Assembly: GCA_963565915.1 (NCBI GenBank) | Contig: OY751495.1 | Location: 372,001 to 436,000 of the forward strand | Direction: 5' to 3' | From: Entoloma clypeatum | Lineage: Eukaryota; Basidiomycota; Agaricomycetes; Agaricales; Entolomataceae | DNA: 64,000 bases | Part shown: piece by piece, positions 50,887 to 62,800 of the stretch | Layout: every line of letters starts with the position of its first letter | Numbering within the stretch: the first letter of the stretch is position 1 | Made by a program: the position numbers and the translations under genes | The notes under the pieces: model-generated | What the model saw: the letters and a program-made list of their open reading frames with translations, nothing else | What the model was told of the DNA's origin: nothing | The model's database searches: none

Positions 50887-53126
50887 CACCACCTCGACAT
50901 CACGATCTGATGATCTCATACACCTGCTGCAGTACCCCCCCTTTGATGGTTCTCTAAGTCTGGAATTCGTTTTCCCCCACACAGTGCCAATAAAGGCTGA
51001 AATAAATCCTGTTTGAACTTTATAAAAAGGGTCCCTCTGGTAAGATATCGGTGTGTGTCGAGCTGATCCTGTGCATCAATGCCATCACTCCCCTTCTCTC
51101 CACGCTGTTGTTTGCTTTCTGCCCATCAATGCACATCCCGCCTCTCGCTCCAACCTCCCACGCACCTTTCCCTGTCGCCCCGAGCTCCCACGTCCTGTCC
51201 TCCACATCCCGTCTACCTTGTGGACATCCCACACTCTTTCCTTCCATGGAACATGCACATCCCGCCTCTTGTCCCAATCTCCCACACACCTTTCCCTGTC
51301 ACCCCGAGCTCCCACGCAGCTTTTCCTGTCACCCTGAGCTCCCATGTCCTGTTCCTCCACATCCCGTCTACCTTGCGGACATCCCATGCTCTTTCCTTTC
51401 ATGGAACATGCGCGCTTGCGAAGTATCAACACATCTTTAAGCATTATCTATCAATGTTATATACTCTTCTTCTTCCGAGACACCCCCTTATCCTTGCGTG
51501 GCTTGCAGGCTTTCCTGGTCACTGGAACGAGCCCTCCCTGCTCACCACCAACTGTCATGGTATTGACAAAGTTAACGGTCAATGGACCTCCCAGTGGTTG
51601 AATGAATGACTCGGAAGTGGCTTGCACAGTAAGTGCTGTGAATTCTGTGGTCCTTGTGTCATGATGGGGCGAATTCAAATTTCTGATGCCAAAATTATCA
51701 GCTCCATTGCTCCCTGGCCCTGGAACAGCGCCAAGAGTTATCTCCGAAGTCAGAGTCAGAGCCAACATGGATGTGGCACAACTCAACACAGTGCAGAAAC
51801 ATTGTTCACACCACTCATCATACTCACACTGTGTGAGCTTGTAGAAATGGATAGTACCAGATTTCCATGCATTGATGAGAAGGTTGAGCTCGGTGCGAGA
51901 GTTGATCTCACTCGGGGAGCAGAATGTCTTGAGGGGCCAATTTTTGATGACAACACCATGCTTCTCTACAATTTTGGTGTCAAAGTTGTGGTAATACATT
52001 TGGGATACTGTTCCCTTCACTGCCTCCTCTGGATTGATTAAGTCAGTGTACAGTCTGACCATGTTTTAGCCTCACTTACTGAGCTTATATAAAATCAAAG
52101 CCGAAATCTGGCTTCGGAAGTGGCTCAGCTCTTGCACATAGTTGCGCATGACACCTGCCAAACAATGAGTGAATGAAATGTGCATAAGTCATGAGACAAT
52201 TACCATGAACTCCAGAAAGCATGAAAGCCTCCATTCACACAGCAAGATCAAACAGATTCTCCTTGACAGCGAGCTCAAAAAAGTCTGAGATATGGTCACT
52301 TGTTGTGATGACATGGGGGCGGTTGTACTGTTCCTTTAAAGACCTCACAGCCACAAGTGTGACCTCAGTGCCAGTGCGCGCATGAAGGCGCTGAATCTGA
52401 ACATCAATAGTTAGTTCATGAATTGTACATTCAGACAGAACGGACCTCATCATCAAGCTTGTCAAGAGTAGCGCGAACATCATAGAATGAACTGATTGGA
52501 ACGTTATGTGATTCCAGTTCGTGCATCTCATGTGTATTGCGCAGGACTTTAAGTATATCATCGGTAGAGTTCTTCTGTTCCTCATTCGAAAGTGATTTCC
52601 ATTTGTTGGTGATCTGGCTGATTAACTGATGCACCTTCTTCGAGCTCAGGGTGACAGGAACAGGTGCGTGGGAGCTCGGGGTGACAGGGAAAGGCATATG
52701 GGAGGTCGGGGAGACAGGGAAAGGCATGTGGGAGATTGGGACGAGAGGCAGGATGTGCATGTTCCATGGAAGGAAAGAGTGTGGGATGTCCGCAAGGTAG
52801 ATGGGATGTGGAGGACAGGACATGGGAGCTTGGGGTGACAGGGAAAGGTGCGTGGGAGGTTGGAGCGAGAGGCGGGATGTGCATTGATGGGCAGAAAGCA
52901 AACAACAGCGTGGAGAGAAGGGGAGTGATGGCATTGATGCACAGGATCAGCTCGACACACACCGATATCTTACCAGAGGGACCCTTTTTATAAAGTTCGA
53001 ACAGGATTTATTTCAGCCTTTATTGGCACTGTGTGGGGGAAAACAAATTCCAGGCTTAGAGAACCATCAAAGGGGGGGTACTGCGGCAGGTGTATGAGAT
53101 CATCAGATCGTGATGTCGAGGTGGTG
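50887..53126. mobile_element. Gene bounded by long inverted repeats (foldback-like unit)
   Basis: 2240 bp. The left arm (50887 to about 51341) and right arm (about 52645-53126) are near-identical inverted copies beginning CACCACCTCGACATC. Differences are few and mostly transitions. Both arms include CAGTGCCAATAAAGGCTGAA, a TATAAAAAGGG box and a Pro/His-coding array of about 30-50 bp repeats (CATCCCGCCTCT, CCCGAGCTCCCA). The middle (51342-52644) encodes one spliced gene on the minus strand. No known transposase. Outside the arms the sequences TTGTGCCC and TTGTGGGC (the right one read on the complement) suggest that the junction may extend a few bases further. No target duplication is clear. 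Confidence 0.65.
51457..52640 (-). pseudogene. Spliced hypothetical gene inside the inverted repeats
   Basis: Minus strand. The first certain exon (to about 52443) reads SSKKVHQLISQITNKWKSLS, DILKVLRNTHEMHELES and ATLDKLDDE; its 5' end runs into the right repeat arm. An intron (GTCCGT..TGTTCAG, about 52395-52442) keeps frame into IQRLHARTGTEVTLVAVRSL and FFELAVKENLFDLAV, then a TGA (52235-52237; Arg CGA to TGA likely) and MEAFMLSGVHG. A second intron (GTAATT..TTGGCAG) leads to YVQELSHFRSQISALI, and a third near 52060-52085 leads to the exon 51457-52060 with KHGVVIKNWPLKTFCSPSEI, AWKSGTIHFYKLT and a basic end (KPRKDKGVSRKKK). The block around NWPLKTFCSPSEI resembles a short domain common in basidiomycete hypothetical proteins. 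Function unknown. Confidence 0.5.
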
Positions 53127-53461
53127 CCCACAATACTGGCCTCAAAATCATTACTACATAACCTTGTCATCACCAGTATTTCATACACGGCTGTTACGAG
53201 TCCCATTTGCAGTCCACAGTCCATCCCCATCCATGTCCTCGAAAAAGATCTGCGATTTGATGGACCTATTGCCCCCCCAGTGGTTCGAATCTTGCCCTCT
53301 ATGGAACGAGGCTTCCTTTATCAGCATATGAGGCGATTCTCATACTCACTTTCACCCACCCATGTTGTACCAGCTGCCAGCGGAGCGCCAAAGCTTGTCA
53401 GTCGTCCCACCAATAATTTGGTTGTGTTTTAATTATATCATTAGTACCAACAATGAGCAAG
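53127..53461. other. Unassigned
   Basis: No gene was recognised between the right repeat arm and the zinc-finger region of the helicase gene. Confidence 0.35.
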
Positions 53462-53720
53462 ACAATCTTAGTCAACAGACTGATCACCTATGTGGGAAAT
53501 GCAGTCAGAGATTCCTGTCGGCCAAGGACTTGCGCTTCCATACACGGAAGATTCACCAACTCACAACAAAGGTCAAATATTTGGATTGCAAAATCGAGGT
53601 ATTGAGGAACCCGAGAACTCTCTGTTTCCATTGCGGGCAGTGCGCGGGGCATTACAAGGACCCCACATCTCTCCAGGTGCGAATCTACACCAGTCTGATT
53701 GAAGGGTCGAACTTAGTTTG
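53462..53720 (+). pseudogene. C2H2-type finger region upstream of the helicase gene
   Basis: The frame contains HLCGKCSQRFLSAKDLRFH followed by TRKIH, a C2H2 finger with CX2C and HX4H spacing, and further Cys pairs (LCFHCGQCAGHYKD). Such fingers occur at the N-terminus of RecQ-like telomere-linked helicases in fungi. The link to the downstream exons is broken by a stop after GSNLV, and no confident intron joins them. Confidence 0.45.
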
Positions 53721-53846
53721 ATGACTAGAAACACGCAAAAACATGCCATGCTATTGAAACGTTAGAATCGGGAGAGATTCCCGATGACCAAGACCTGCAA
53801 CCGATTGGACCCTCCAACATAAACCGAATGCCACCTAGCAGTCCAA

Positions 53847-54967
53847 GTGCCCCATGTCGCCCCCCCCTCATCCGTGCCATCTTCATCCCTGTCATTGCCA
53901 TGGCCCAGTAACAACTCTGATGCCACAACATACGACATGTTTGAAGAAGAAGAAAACCCCATCCTTCCAGACGAAAGCATGGTTTTTCAGTGCAAAGAGA
54001 TCAATCTCGCTGCTTACGGACTTATCATAAATACCAAATACCGACTTGTCATTTGCCTTGTATGTGTGACTGCCATTTCTGTCTCTTCTCTTTATCGCCA
54101 TGTCCACACTCATTTTCCACAATGCAACTTTACAGGCGAGTATCCAGCTCAGCTCCAAGATCAATTCAAACTTGTTGATCTCTCTAGTATTGAATACTCA
54201 CAAGGCCTGACCAGACCTGTATTTGGACTCAAGGTTCAACCACTCCCTTACCACATATGCAGGCGATGTTTGGGTGGTTATGAGAGCCCCAAAAGCCTGC
54301 TCGCCCACCAGGCCAATTTGCAAAGATGCCCCCTATGTACCAACATTGTTGGAGGTCAACTAATTGCCTATGTCCAGATTTTCACGACAGAAAAGCACCG
54401 AAAAAACTTTCCTATTGATCCCACAGCCTTGTCCAAATCCAGACAAATTGGTCCAAATGCCCTCGACGTTTACAAAACAAACCCCCCACCAAGACGTGAT
54501 TATGCTACGATGGCCATCCAGAACCCAGCCAACGACCTGGATCTAGACATATTCCAACACCGCAAGCGCTGGATCGACCACCTAGTTGGTTATACTCCCG
54601 AAGCCATCCAAGGCACAACACGTGTTCCTGTACCCAATGATGGAGTGACTTACCAGATTGTTGCATACTTGACAGTGAAACCCTAACGAATAACCTAGGA
54701 GCCGCAACATTGAAGTATGTAGGATCCACTATCAAGATTTGGGATTATCAAGCTATTCATGCAGTTATCAGGCAGCAGCATGGCGACCCAAAGCTGTTTG
54801 AAATCTCCAAGGAGTTCTTCTACAATCAGCTCAAACACCACAGCATGAACATGGCTAATCAAAAGTATCACACCAACACTGAAGGATTTGCACTCGCCGA
54901 CTCTTGCAATATTGAAGGCTGTATCAAGACATGTGCTCATTGGCACATGCTGATCAACATTGGATAA
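53847..54967 (+). pseudogene. N-terminal region of TLH-like helicase (DUF3505-like)
   Basis: 53847-54686 reads an acidic start (MFEEEENPIL), then YGLIINTKYRLVICLVCVTA, LYRHVHTHFPQC, PVFGLKVQPLPYHICRRC and LLAHQANLQRCPLC, a pattern of Cys/His pairs that I associate with the DUF3505-type region of fungal RecQ-like helicases. Near 54640-54690 the reading moves to another frame and gives SETLTNNLGAATLKYVG and HWHMLINIG (54710-54967). No acceptable intron explains the shift, so a frameshift is likely. Whether the protein was ever made in this form cannot be told here. Confidence 0.5.
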
Positions 54968-55097
54968 GATTGTCCCATCAGCATTCAGACCACTGAAGAA
55001 GATTTCACTCAAGGTCCTTCCAAGACAGGTTTGCGATACCGATATATCTTTGACAACGCTCTAGCTAACCCCTATCTGGGCAGACTACAAACCTGAT

Positions 55098-56424
55098 GTG
55101 TCACATAGTTTTCCACAAGGTGGAGAGCTAATCAAGCTCGCAAATGCCATCACGAATCCCATCCAACCCTTTATTGAGGAGACGCTCAACAATCTCATGC
55201 TGGGACTTTTTGCGCATCTCGCGGCAACCTACTTTCCTACACCTCCGCCACCTCTCACACCGTCCGACATATGGCAGTGGGCAGATGTCATTCCCCATCC
55301 CTCCCGGCATCAAGCACTCTGAGATTTTTTACGCAACAAAACCGCTGATTTTCAAGTGTCAGAGCAAGCGTTAATCATCGAAAAAATGCAGGCTTGCAAG
55401 TGTCATCTCCTTGTCATTTGTGGTGCTGGGGTTGGAAAGACCTTCCTGGTACTCCTCCAGGTAAAGATGTACGATCCAGGCTTGGTCACCGTGGTTATTC
55501 TCCCACTATCTGGGCTTCATGCCGATTTTGAGCGATGCATGCATCAACATGGTGTTTCCTTTTCAAAATGGGACCCAAGTGGCAAATTCAATGCAAATGT
55601 CATGCTCGTGTATGTTACAGTCGAGCATATGAGTTTTGACACCTTTGCAAGGTTCGAATCTTACACCAGCTATCTATCATTTTTGCTCACATCCAAACAT
55701 GCAGATATACAGTATTACCGAGTTGATCAACAACAAAAAGCTTGCGAGGATCATCTTTGACGAAGTTCACAAGGTCATCACTGACATAGGTTATTGCAGC
55801 ATCTTTCAGTCTGTTTCAGCACTCAAACGCTTCAACATACACATCACAGGGATGACTGCATCGCTAGGGCCGCAACTCCTCACCAAATTCAACGAACTTA
55901 TGGTGATCGACTTCTGGGACATCATACGCATGCCCACATCTCGTCCCAACATTCTGTACTCTGTCATCTTTTGCCCGAAAGCAACCCTTCAAACCCAGAT
56001 TTCTGAATACCTCCATGTGTGTCTCAGACGCTACGATGATGGTGACAGAGCTCTCATATACTGTAGAACGAAAGGGAAAGCAGATAGCATCGCCCAGATG
56101 TTTGGCACTATCGCCTACCATTCTGGAAATCTCAAAACCAACTTGGAGGTATTCCAATGTTGGATGTCGGGGACCATGCGGATCATGGTATGTACATCAA
56201 TTATCGGTTGCGGGCTCGACTATCCAGCGGTCAGAGATGTCGTACATTGCGGCATGGCCTGGAATCCATTGGACCAATACCAAGAGGAATGCCGTGCTGG
56301 GCACGATGGGCACCCCTGCCGTGCCTTGACCTTTGTTGACGAGGTGTTCTCACCTCCAAAATTGCAGGTGATCAACCTTGGAACTGACACAATATTTGCA
56401 TCATTGAAGACAGAGGATTGTTGA
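55098..56424 (+). CDS. RecQ/TLH-like DEAH-type helicase core
   Basis: A linker (55098-55322, PPPLTPSDIWQWADVIP) is followed by the motor domain. Motif I is CGAGVGKTFLV, an unusual Walker A that keeps GKT. Motif Ia-like VVILPLSGLHADF follows. An intron at 55652-55712 (GTTCGA..ATACAG, 61 bp) joins SFDTFA in frame to SITELINNKKLARIIFDEVH (motif II, DEVH). Then ITGMTASL (motif III), ALIYCRTKGKADSIA (motif IV), MVCTSIIGCGLDYP (motif V) and DQYQEECRAGHDG (motif VI, where an Arg is expected near QxxGRxGR but RAGHDG is present). The stop is at 56422-56424. A 3'-5' DNA helicase role is the family expectation; changes in motifs I and VI may weaken activity. Confidence 0.7.
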
Positions 56425-56454
56425 CAACTTCACCCAAGTCTGCTTCTTGATGGC

Positions 56455-57651
56455 GTGGGCGTAACCTGTACAACACTTTCTGGGGCCCAGTTCTGCGACC
56501 AGTGCAGAGAAAAGTTGTCGCTCCATCCACCGTCGTCTCCTCAACACATGCCTATGATGGAGAACAAGCCTGCAAGCCATCAATCACAAACAAAGAGCAA
56601 TCTGCCTGCAAACACACCCCACACACCACATCCCAAACCCAAAAAAACCGTCCATTTTGGCAAGCCAACCAACAACTATTCAGATTCGGACCTCGATGAA
56701 GAAACACCTGCACCAAGGTGCAAGACATCCTCAAGAGCACTTCTCAACGACGTAGTGCTTCCATCAAAGAAACAACAACAACAAGAAGTCCAAGAGCTAC
56801 GCACACCCTCCATTTCAGGATTTCAAAACAAACCATCAATGCACGCTCCAGTTTCCCATTACAACCGCCAAATTAGCTACCCTTCTCATCCACCGCGTTC
56901 TTCATCTGACGACCCATTTTTTGAACAAACTCTTGCAGCTGCTCCTCGATGTCCTAACCCGCCGCTGCCTTGGCTGGTCCTTCAAAACAAAGCAATCACA
57001 GCTGCTCCGGGATCCTCATGTTCCATGCCAAGTATGATGAATGGACTCCACAATCAAATTATGTGAGAACCAAAAATATCAAATCCTGACCGATAACATC
57101 AATGAAGCCCTCGAAAACCTCAGAAATCGGTGTCCCATATGCTGGCTTTTTGGAAATACTTGGCACAATCACACTCTCGACAACTGCGTGAACAATCTCT
57201 CAAATGACAGAGACATATGGTACAAACAATGGCAGAACACATCACACATGGCATTGCCGCAAGGGCTTTGTTACTATTGTCTCGTTCCACAGGTTTGCAA
57301 ATTCTCGTTCCGTCAAGATATTTTTTCTGACACGAGATACTACCATAGAAAAAAATCGGGGGCTGGCATCCTTTTATCCCTCAAATAAACTTGTGCCCAA
57401 ATGCCAACATCGTCAAACCATTGTTATTTGCTCTTCTCCACTATGTTGCACCTGACGAACCCCTCTCTTTGCACAACAAACCAGATTTCGATTTAAAGCT
57501 TCTCCGCGGTGAACCAAACTATATGCACTTTTGGAGCTGGGCCGCAGGGCCATCGGCTCTCACCCCATCGGACCACATGCTTCCCAACATCCTCGAGTTG
57601 CTCATGTGGCTTGTGGACTCACTGGGGTTTGGAACACCAGACAAGGAGTAA
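56455..57651 (+). pseudogene. Cys-rich C-terminal part of the helicase gene
   Basis: 56455-57066 encodes GAQFCDQCREKL and a low-complexity Ser/Pro/Gln-rich stretch. 57041-57388 holds NRCPICWLFGNTWHNHTLDN and CYYCLVPQVC, the Cys/His pattern typical of the tail of these helicases. 57391-57651 reads LFALLHYVAPDEPL and LELLMWLVDSLGFGT, the usual hydrophobic end, with a stop at 57649-57651. The blocks lie in different frames; small introns may join them, but I found no complete set of good sites, so partial decay is possible. Confidence 0.5.
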
Positions 57652-58883
57652 GTTCACATTAGATACTGTACTTTCATGTGACTACTACATTACATTACAC
57701 GACCAACCTTTCTCTTCTGTTCATCAGTAGTTTCCTCACGTGGTCTCTTTTTGTTTGAAAAAGTGTAGTAGCTCTGCATCCGAGTGTAAATTCGCTTGTA
57801 TCACAGATTCTTGAAGAGAGCAAATGCACCCCGATGTTGACAACCTTTAAATCACCATCACTGTCCATGTCAATCTCCTCTCCACACAATGTGACGGTTG
57901 ATGCCATCGATGTGTGCCATGTGAGACTTCATGCTCTGTTGATCAAACCCCTGTTGACAAGCCAGCCTTGAGCACCAGCCGTCTCACCTGCCTCAAACAA
58001 CCTTTGATGACAAGTCCACCCCCCAATAGGCCCGTATCGCGGATCTGAAGTTGTGACCTTGCCCATTTCCAGATTGCAAAATTTGTGGGTGTGAAACCGA
58101 TCCAGCTCTTCCACCCATGGACCCGTCAGCAGACCAAACATTCAATCGGCCCCAGTCGCCTCAAAATTGCCCACAATGTTCGCGGCAAGAGTTATATCAC
58201 CGTCTGCATCCACTGACAAAGACGATTCAATCAAGGATGTTGCAGTGCAAGAGGACCACCACTCACCTCTGACAGCATAGAGATCCAGGTCAAGATCACC
58301 TTTTGTCATCAGTTGGTCATATATATATCGTTTATCAACAACCTTTGCAAATGCCAGTCAGACACAGCAACATGAGGTGCAAAGACATACTCTTTTAGAG
58401 TAATCAAACCATCTGCAAAGATTTCAGCTCACGAAAGTTGTAAATTCACACTGATTGCCACTCACCTGCTGATAAACTCAACATCCCCCATAGAGTAACA
58501 GATATAATAATCTGCCCTCCAACTCTCCATGGGTGTTGAAGCACTTCTTCCACCAGCCTCGGCTGTTTTACATTTTGGTAGCTGCTATGGCATGAAAGAT
58601 AAACAGACTGACTGTACTTGTCAATCCATTCTTGAGAGATTTTGTCGCTGAAAACCGTGACTAAAACCCATATTTCACGGTGTATTTCTCAGATTGAACA
58701 TTGCAACATACCTGTCCTTGCAAAGACTCTGTTCATCATGACTGAGAGATTGGTTGATGAGAAAGAAAGAAGCACGGTCAAAAGAGAATTTGATCAGAAA
58801 TTTAAGGTTTCAAACCATGATGTTGTTACATATTCACGCCTTTGTTGAACCCGATTTATTGCAATAAAGAAAAATAACAATGC
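57652..58883. other. Region with short minus-strand exon-like frames
   Basis: Frames at 57695-57907 and 57929-58141 on the minus strand have natural composition (FHTHKFCNLEMGKVTTSDPR, LCGEEIDMDSDGDLKVVNIG) and could be exons of a gene with the 58884-59187 block, but no complete gene could be drawn. No repeat or RNA gene was recognised. Confidence 0.35.
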
Positions 58884-59187
58884 CTAAATATCGCCTTCCT
58901 CGTCTCCCTCGCCACTGGGAGGATTCTCATCCAAAAACTCCTGAACCCAATTCACAACTGCTTCGGATGCGATGGCCGTGAGGACTGCGATGAGCATAGC
59001 TTTGCTGTTTGACCGAGTTTCGGCGAGATAGTCTTCGAATGAGTTGTGTGTGTTGTCCCTGTCATTGTCATCTTCAAATTCCTTGGGCAAGTGCTTGAGG
59101 ATATGTGTCAGCGTCACTCCAAATGAGGGTGATTGCCTTGCAGCTTCAAGTCCAAGTGCAGGCTCCCAGATTGGATCAAGCAGAACA
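58884..59187 (-). pseudogene. Host-like exon truncated by Copia-2
   Basis: The minus-strand frame ends at 58884 and reads HVLLDPIWEPALGLEAARQS, THILKHLPKEFEDDN, then LIAVLTAIASEAVVNWVQEF and an acidic tail. The frame enters Copia-2 LTR sequence at 59188, so the original N-terminal part has been separated from it. Function unknown. Confidence 0.4.
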
Positions 59188-59471
59188 TGTTGAAACTTTT
59201 CCATCACGTAGATTAGATTAGATTAGATTACATCACGTGACCATTTACACATCTTCGATTACATACTTATTTGGTTGGTACAAACAGTAGTACGGTATAT
59301 AAGACCAGGAAACTGTCAATATCAATAAGTTGTCTCTTGACTCTTAACCAGCTCCATCGCTCTTACCAGCCTCAACCGCTCTCACCAGCCCCACCCTTCT
59401 CAACCAAGTAAGTGACTAGAACGGTAGAGTAGAGTACTTCCACTGTAGCTGTGTTGCTCAGTACATCTGCA
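59188..59471 (+). repeat. Copia-2 5' LTR (minimum extent)
   Basis: Matches the Copia-1 LTRs. Here the sequence before the presumed primer site reads CATCTGCA followed by GCTAGCGCC, so an LTR ending in CA at 59471 would be canonical. A TATATAAGACC box lies at about 59296. Confidence 0.75.
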
Positions 59472-59865
59472 GCTAGCGCCCAGGTGGAACTTCAACAGGT
59501 TATGGGCCCCGGATAGCAGAGGGACTTGGGAACGCTGGCAACAGCAAGTACCTGCCCACTCTACCCTGGTTGACAGGAGAACTGATCGCAAGATCTAGGT
59601 TCTGAGTCATACTTCTTCACACATGAACCTGGGAACGTCATTACGACAAGTACCTGTCATGAAGCATCCCTAAGGGGATTGTCTTAGTACACATCATGTG
59701 GAAACGTTGATCGTACCTCACACACTTCTGACAAAAAAGGGTTTTTCCCACAACCACTATTCCTAAAGGGAATATGTTATGAGGAATCATTTATTTGTTT
59801 TCTCTAAAAATCAAATTCACAAAGAACATCACTGATTGGGAGAACTCTTTTTAGACTCATTAAAA

Positions 59866-62800
59866 ATGTCTACCTCTCGCTCTGCACTTGACTCCATCAC
59901 CGTCTTCAATGGTATCAACTACCAAAGCTGGGCTGAAAAAATGGAATCCTATCTCCTCCATCAAGGAGTCTGGGGCATCGTATCTGGCGACATTGAGCGC
60001 CCTGACATTGCCGACTTTACGGTCACGGTCTCCACCCCTGCCTCCGCCACTTCTACATCTGCAACCCAACCTCCAGTAATCACCACCACTGTCGACCAAC
60101 CTAGCTTCCACAAAGAAAGAAAAGTCTGGATCAGGAATGACGACATGGCTCTGGGTTCCATCCGCCTCAAAGTCTCCGAGGCGATCAGGAGGCACATCAA
60201 GGACGCCAAGTCCTCGAAGGAAGCCTGGACGTCATTGAAGGACGCATATTCAAAGGTCTCCCCCGCCACCATATTTGGTGATTTCAAAGCCGCAGCCTCC
60301 TTCAAACTGTCTGGTCGGGACCCTGTGCCGGAAATCGAGCGCCTTGGGTCACTCTTCGCTTGCCTTAGCGACTCAAAATTCGTTGTGCCTGATCTGATGC
60401 AGGCTATGATCTTGGCAAGTGCCATTCCTGATGCTTGGTCATCTCTCTCCACCGCCCTCTTTCAGGTCTACGATGCCGATGACTTCACATGGCAGGCCGT
60501 CACTGACAGCATCGTTTCAGAGTACAGGCGCAAGTATGCAATAGGGTCTACTCAGGCGTCCAACGAGCAGGCCCGGAAAATCTCCGGGACTAAGTGAAAG
60601 GGGCAAGACCCCAAATGGGAAAAGCAGACAGCGCCGAGTACCTCGCATAACAACGCTGACGAGCAGCCTAACTCGACCGACCCAAGTACCGCTTCTGAAA
60701 AGAAGAAGGGAAAGGGACGCTGGCACAACCAGAAGAAGCGCGCCAACAACGTAGACAATGACTCCGACCACGCCGAGGAGATGGTCGAGTTCATCGCACC
60801 GGCCATTGAGCAACCTCCTCGTCATGCACCTGCCTTTACCACTATAACAGGTCACGGGAAAACTTTGAGTACCGCGCAGCCTGAGTTGGAAAGAATGTAG
60901 TCACTCCTGCAACACATGAACCCACCTCCTTCTCAGTACACCGGGCTTCCTTCCGGAAAGCCGTCAGCATGGAAAAAGAATGAGAAAGTGCAAAAGCTCA
61001 CCCGAGAAATCGGCGCACAACCCTCTGGGTCGAACCTTTGTATCTTGGACACTATCATCCCAGACATCGATGAGAGGCCATCAAAACAGCATCGAGTTAC
61101 TCCGCCGTTAGACCAATCGCTGAAGATGATGGACATCAACCAGGAACGGATGGGGCCGGATGAGTTTGATTACAAAATAGAACTTGACAGTCTGTCAAAC
61201 CCTTTTCTTAAACCTTACCAAATGCAGAAAGCTAATTATGCCTCTCAACAGATGTATAATATATTAGCTAGTACCACTACAGAGTGCATAGATCACTTCA
61301 GCAGTGATCTACACAAAAAATATATTAAACATTTTGCCTCTTGTACACACTGTAAGGAAAAAGAACACGTGCAGTGGATATTAGACTCCGGCGCCTCGTT
61401 ACACTTCACCTATGAGTTTAAAGACTTCACATACCATAGACCTCTCATGGTCAAGTGATTTGTCCAAACTGCAGCTAAAGGGAAGAAACTGGAAATATTA
61501 GGAGTTGGGGCCGTTCCAGACGGCATACCCTGAATGGGGAAATTAAAACCCATCTTCTCAGACCGGTATTCTACATTCCGGACATGGACACACGCCTATT
61601 GTCCCCAGGCGTCTTTCTTAACCATGGTTACAAAGTAGACGGGACTCGTGGAGAGATCAATATCTCCAAAGGGCTGAACAAAATCCAGTTTTCGCCTCAC
61701 ATCCTTGGTCAAACCATTTACTGGTTAGACACTGAAATACGCTATGATCAGATCCATGCGATCTCGAGTGAAATTACTGTCGAAACATGGCACAAGCGTC
61801 TTGGTCATCCAAACGATCAAGCACTTTGAAAGATTCCCACCAGTACCAAAGGGGTACCTGAAACACTAGTATGTGAGAAATCACAGGAAAGTTGTACAGG
61901 TTGCCTCAAAGGGAAAATGCCAAATCAATCATACCCCAATTCGATTACAAGGGCAACCAAAACCTTCGATCTTATCCATTCCGATCTTAAACAGATATCC
62001 ACGGCATCCTACCATAAATACAAATATTTCCTTACATTTTTGGACGACTTTTCATCCCACGTCTGGGTCGTCTTGCTTAGAAAGAAGTCCGATGCCATTA
62101 CGGCACTAAGACAATTTCTTGCGATGATCCAGAATCAGTTCGCTGCTACTCCTAAAAAGTGGCGAGTTGATGGTGGTGGAGAGTTCGACGAATACAAGGA
62201 TGTGCTTGCCGATCATGGAATTCTGATCGACGTCACGCTCCCGTATCAGCACCAGCAGAACGGTAGAGCAGAACGGATAAATCGAACCCTGTGGGAGAAA
62301 TCTCAGGCCTTGCGCTTCGACGCATGCTTACCACCTATGTGGTGGGAATTCTGTTTGGAACATGCAGCTTTTCTCTACAACAGAACCCCCATGCAGCGTC
62401 TCGAATGGAATACCCCTTACTTCAGGATGACCAATGAGATCCCCGATATGTCAAGCATCAGAGTCTTCGGATGTCAGGCATATGTGTATATCCCAAAAGA
62501 AAAACGTAGAAATTCCCTGGAGTCTAGATCTCGATTGATGATTTATCTCGGATCAAAGCCAGGGGTCAAAGGATACCGTTTCATGGATCCTGAGACTAAT
62601 ACAATTTTCATGGGTGGGAAAGCTATCTTTGATGAAAGCAAGTACCCTAGATGCCACATCGACCCTTTGCCAGAGAACCATCCAGAAATGGAAAACCCAG
62701 AACCGGCTGATGAGTTTGAGGACCTCATCCCCGGAAACGATGACAATGACAGTCATTACGAAAAACCTCACAACCCTGTTCCCACTGGACAGGATCACCC

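Noticed and set aside
51051..51609. Overlapping plus-strand frames in the left inverted-repeat arm, one with a signal-peptide-like start
   Set aside because: Three frames are open at once through a short Pro/His-coding array, which shows base composition rather than coding; the mirror arm has the same frames. Kept only as part of the repeat arm.
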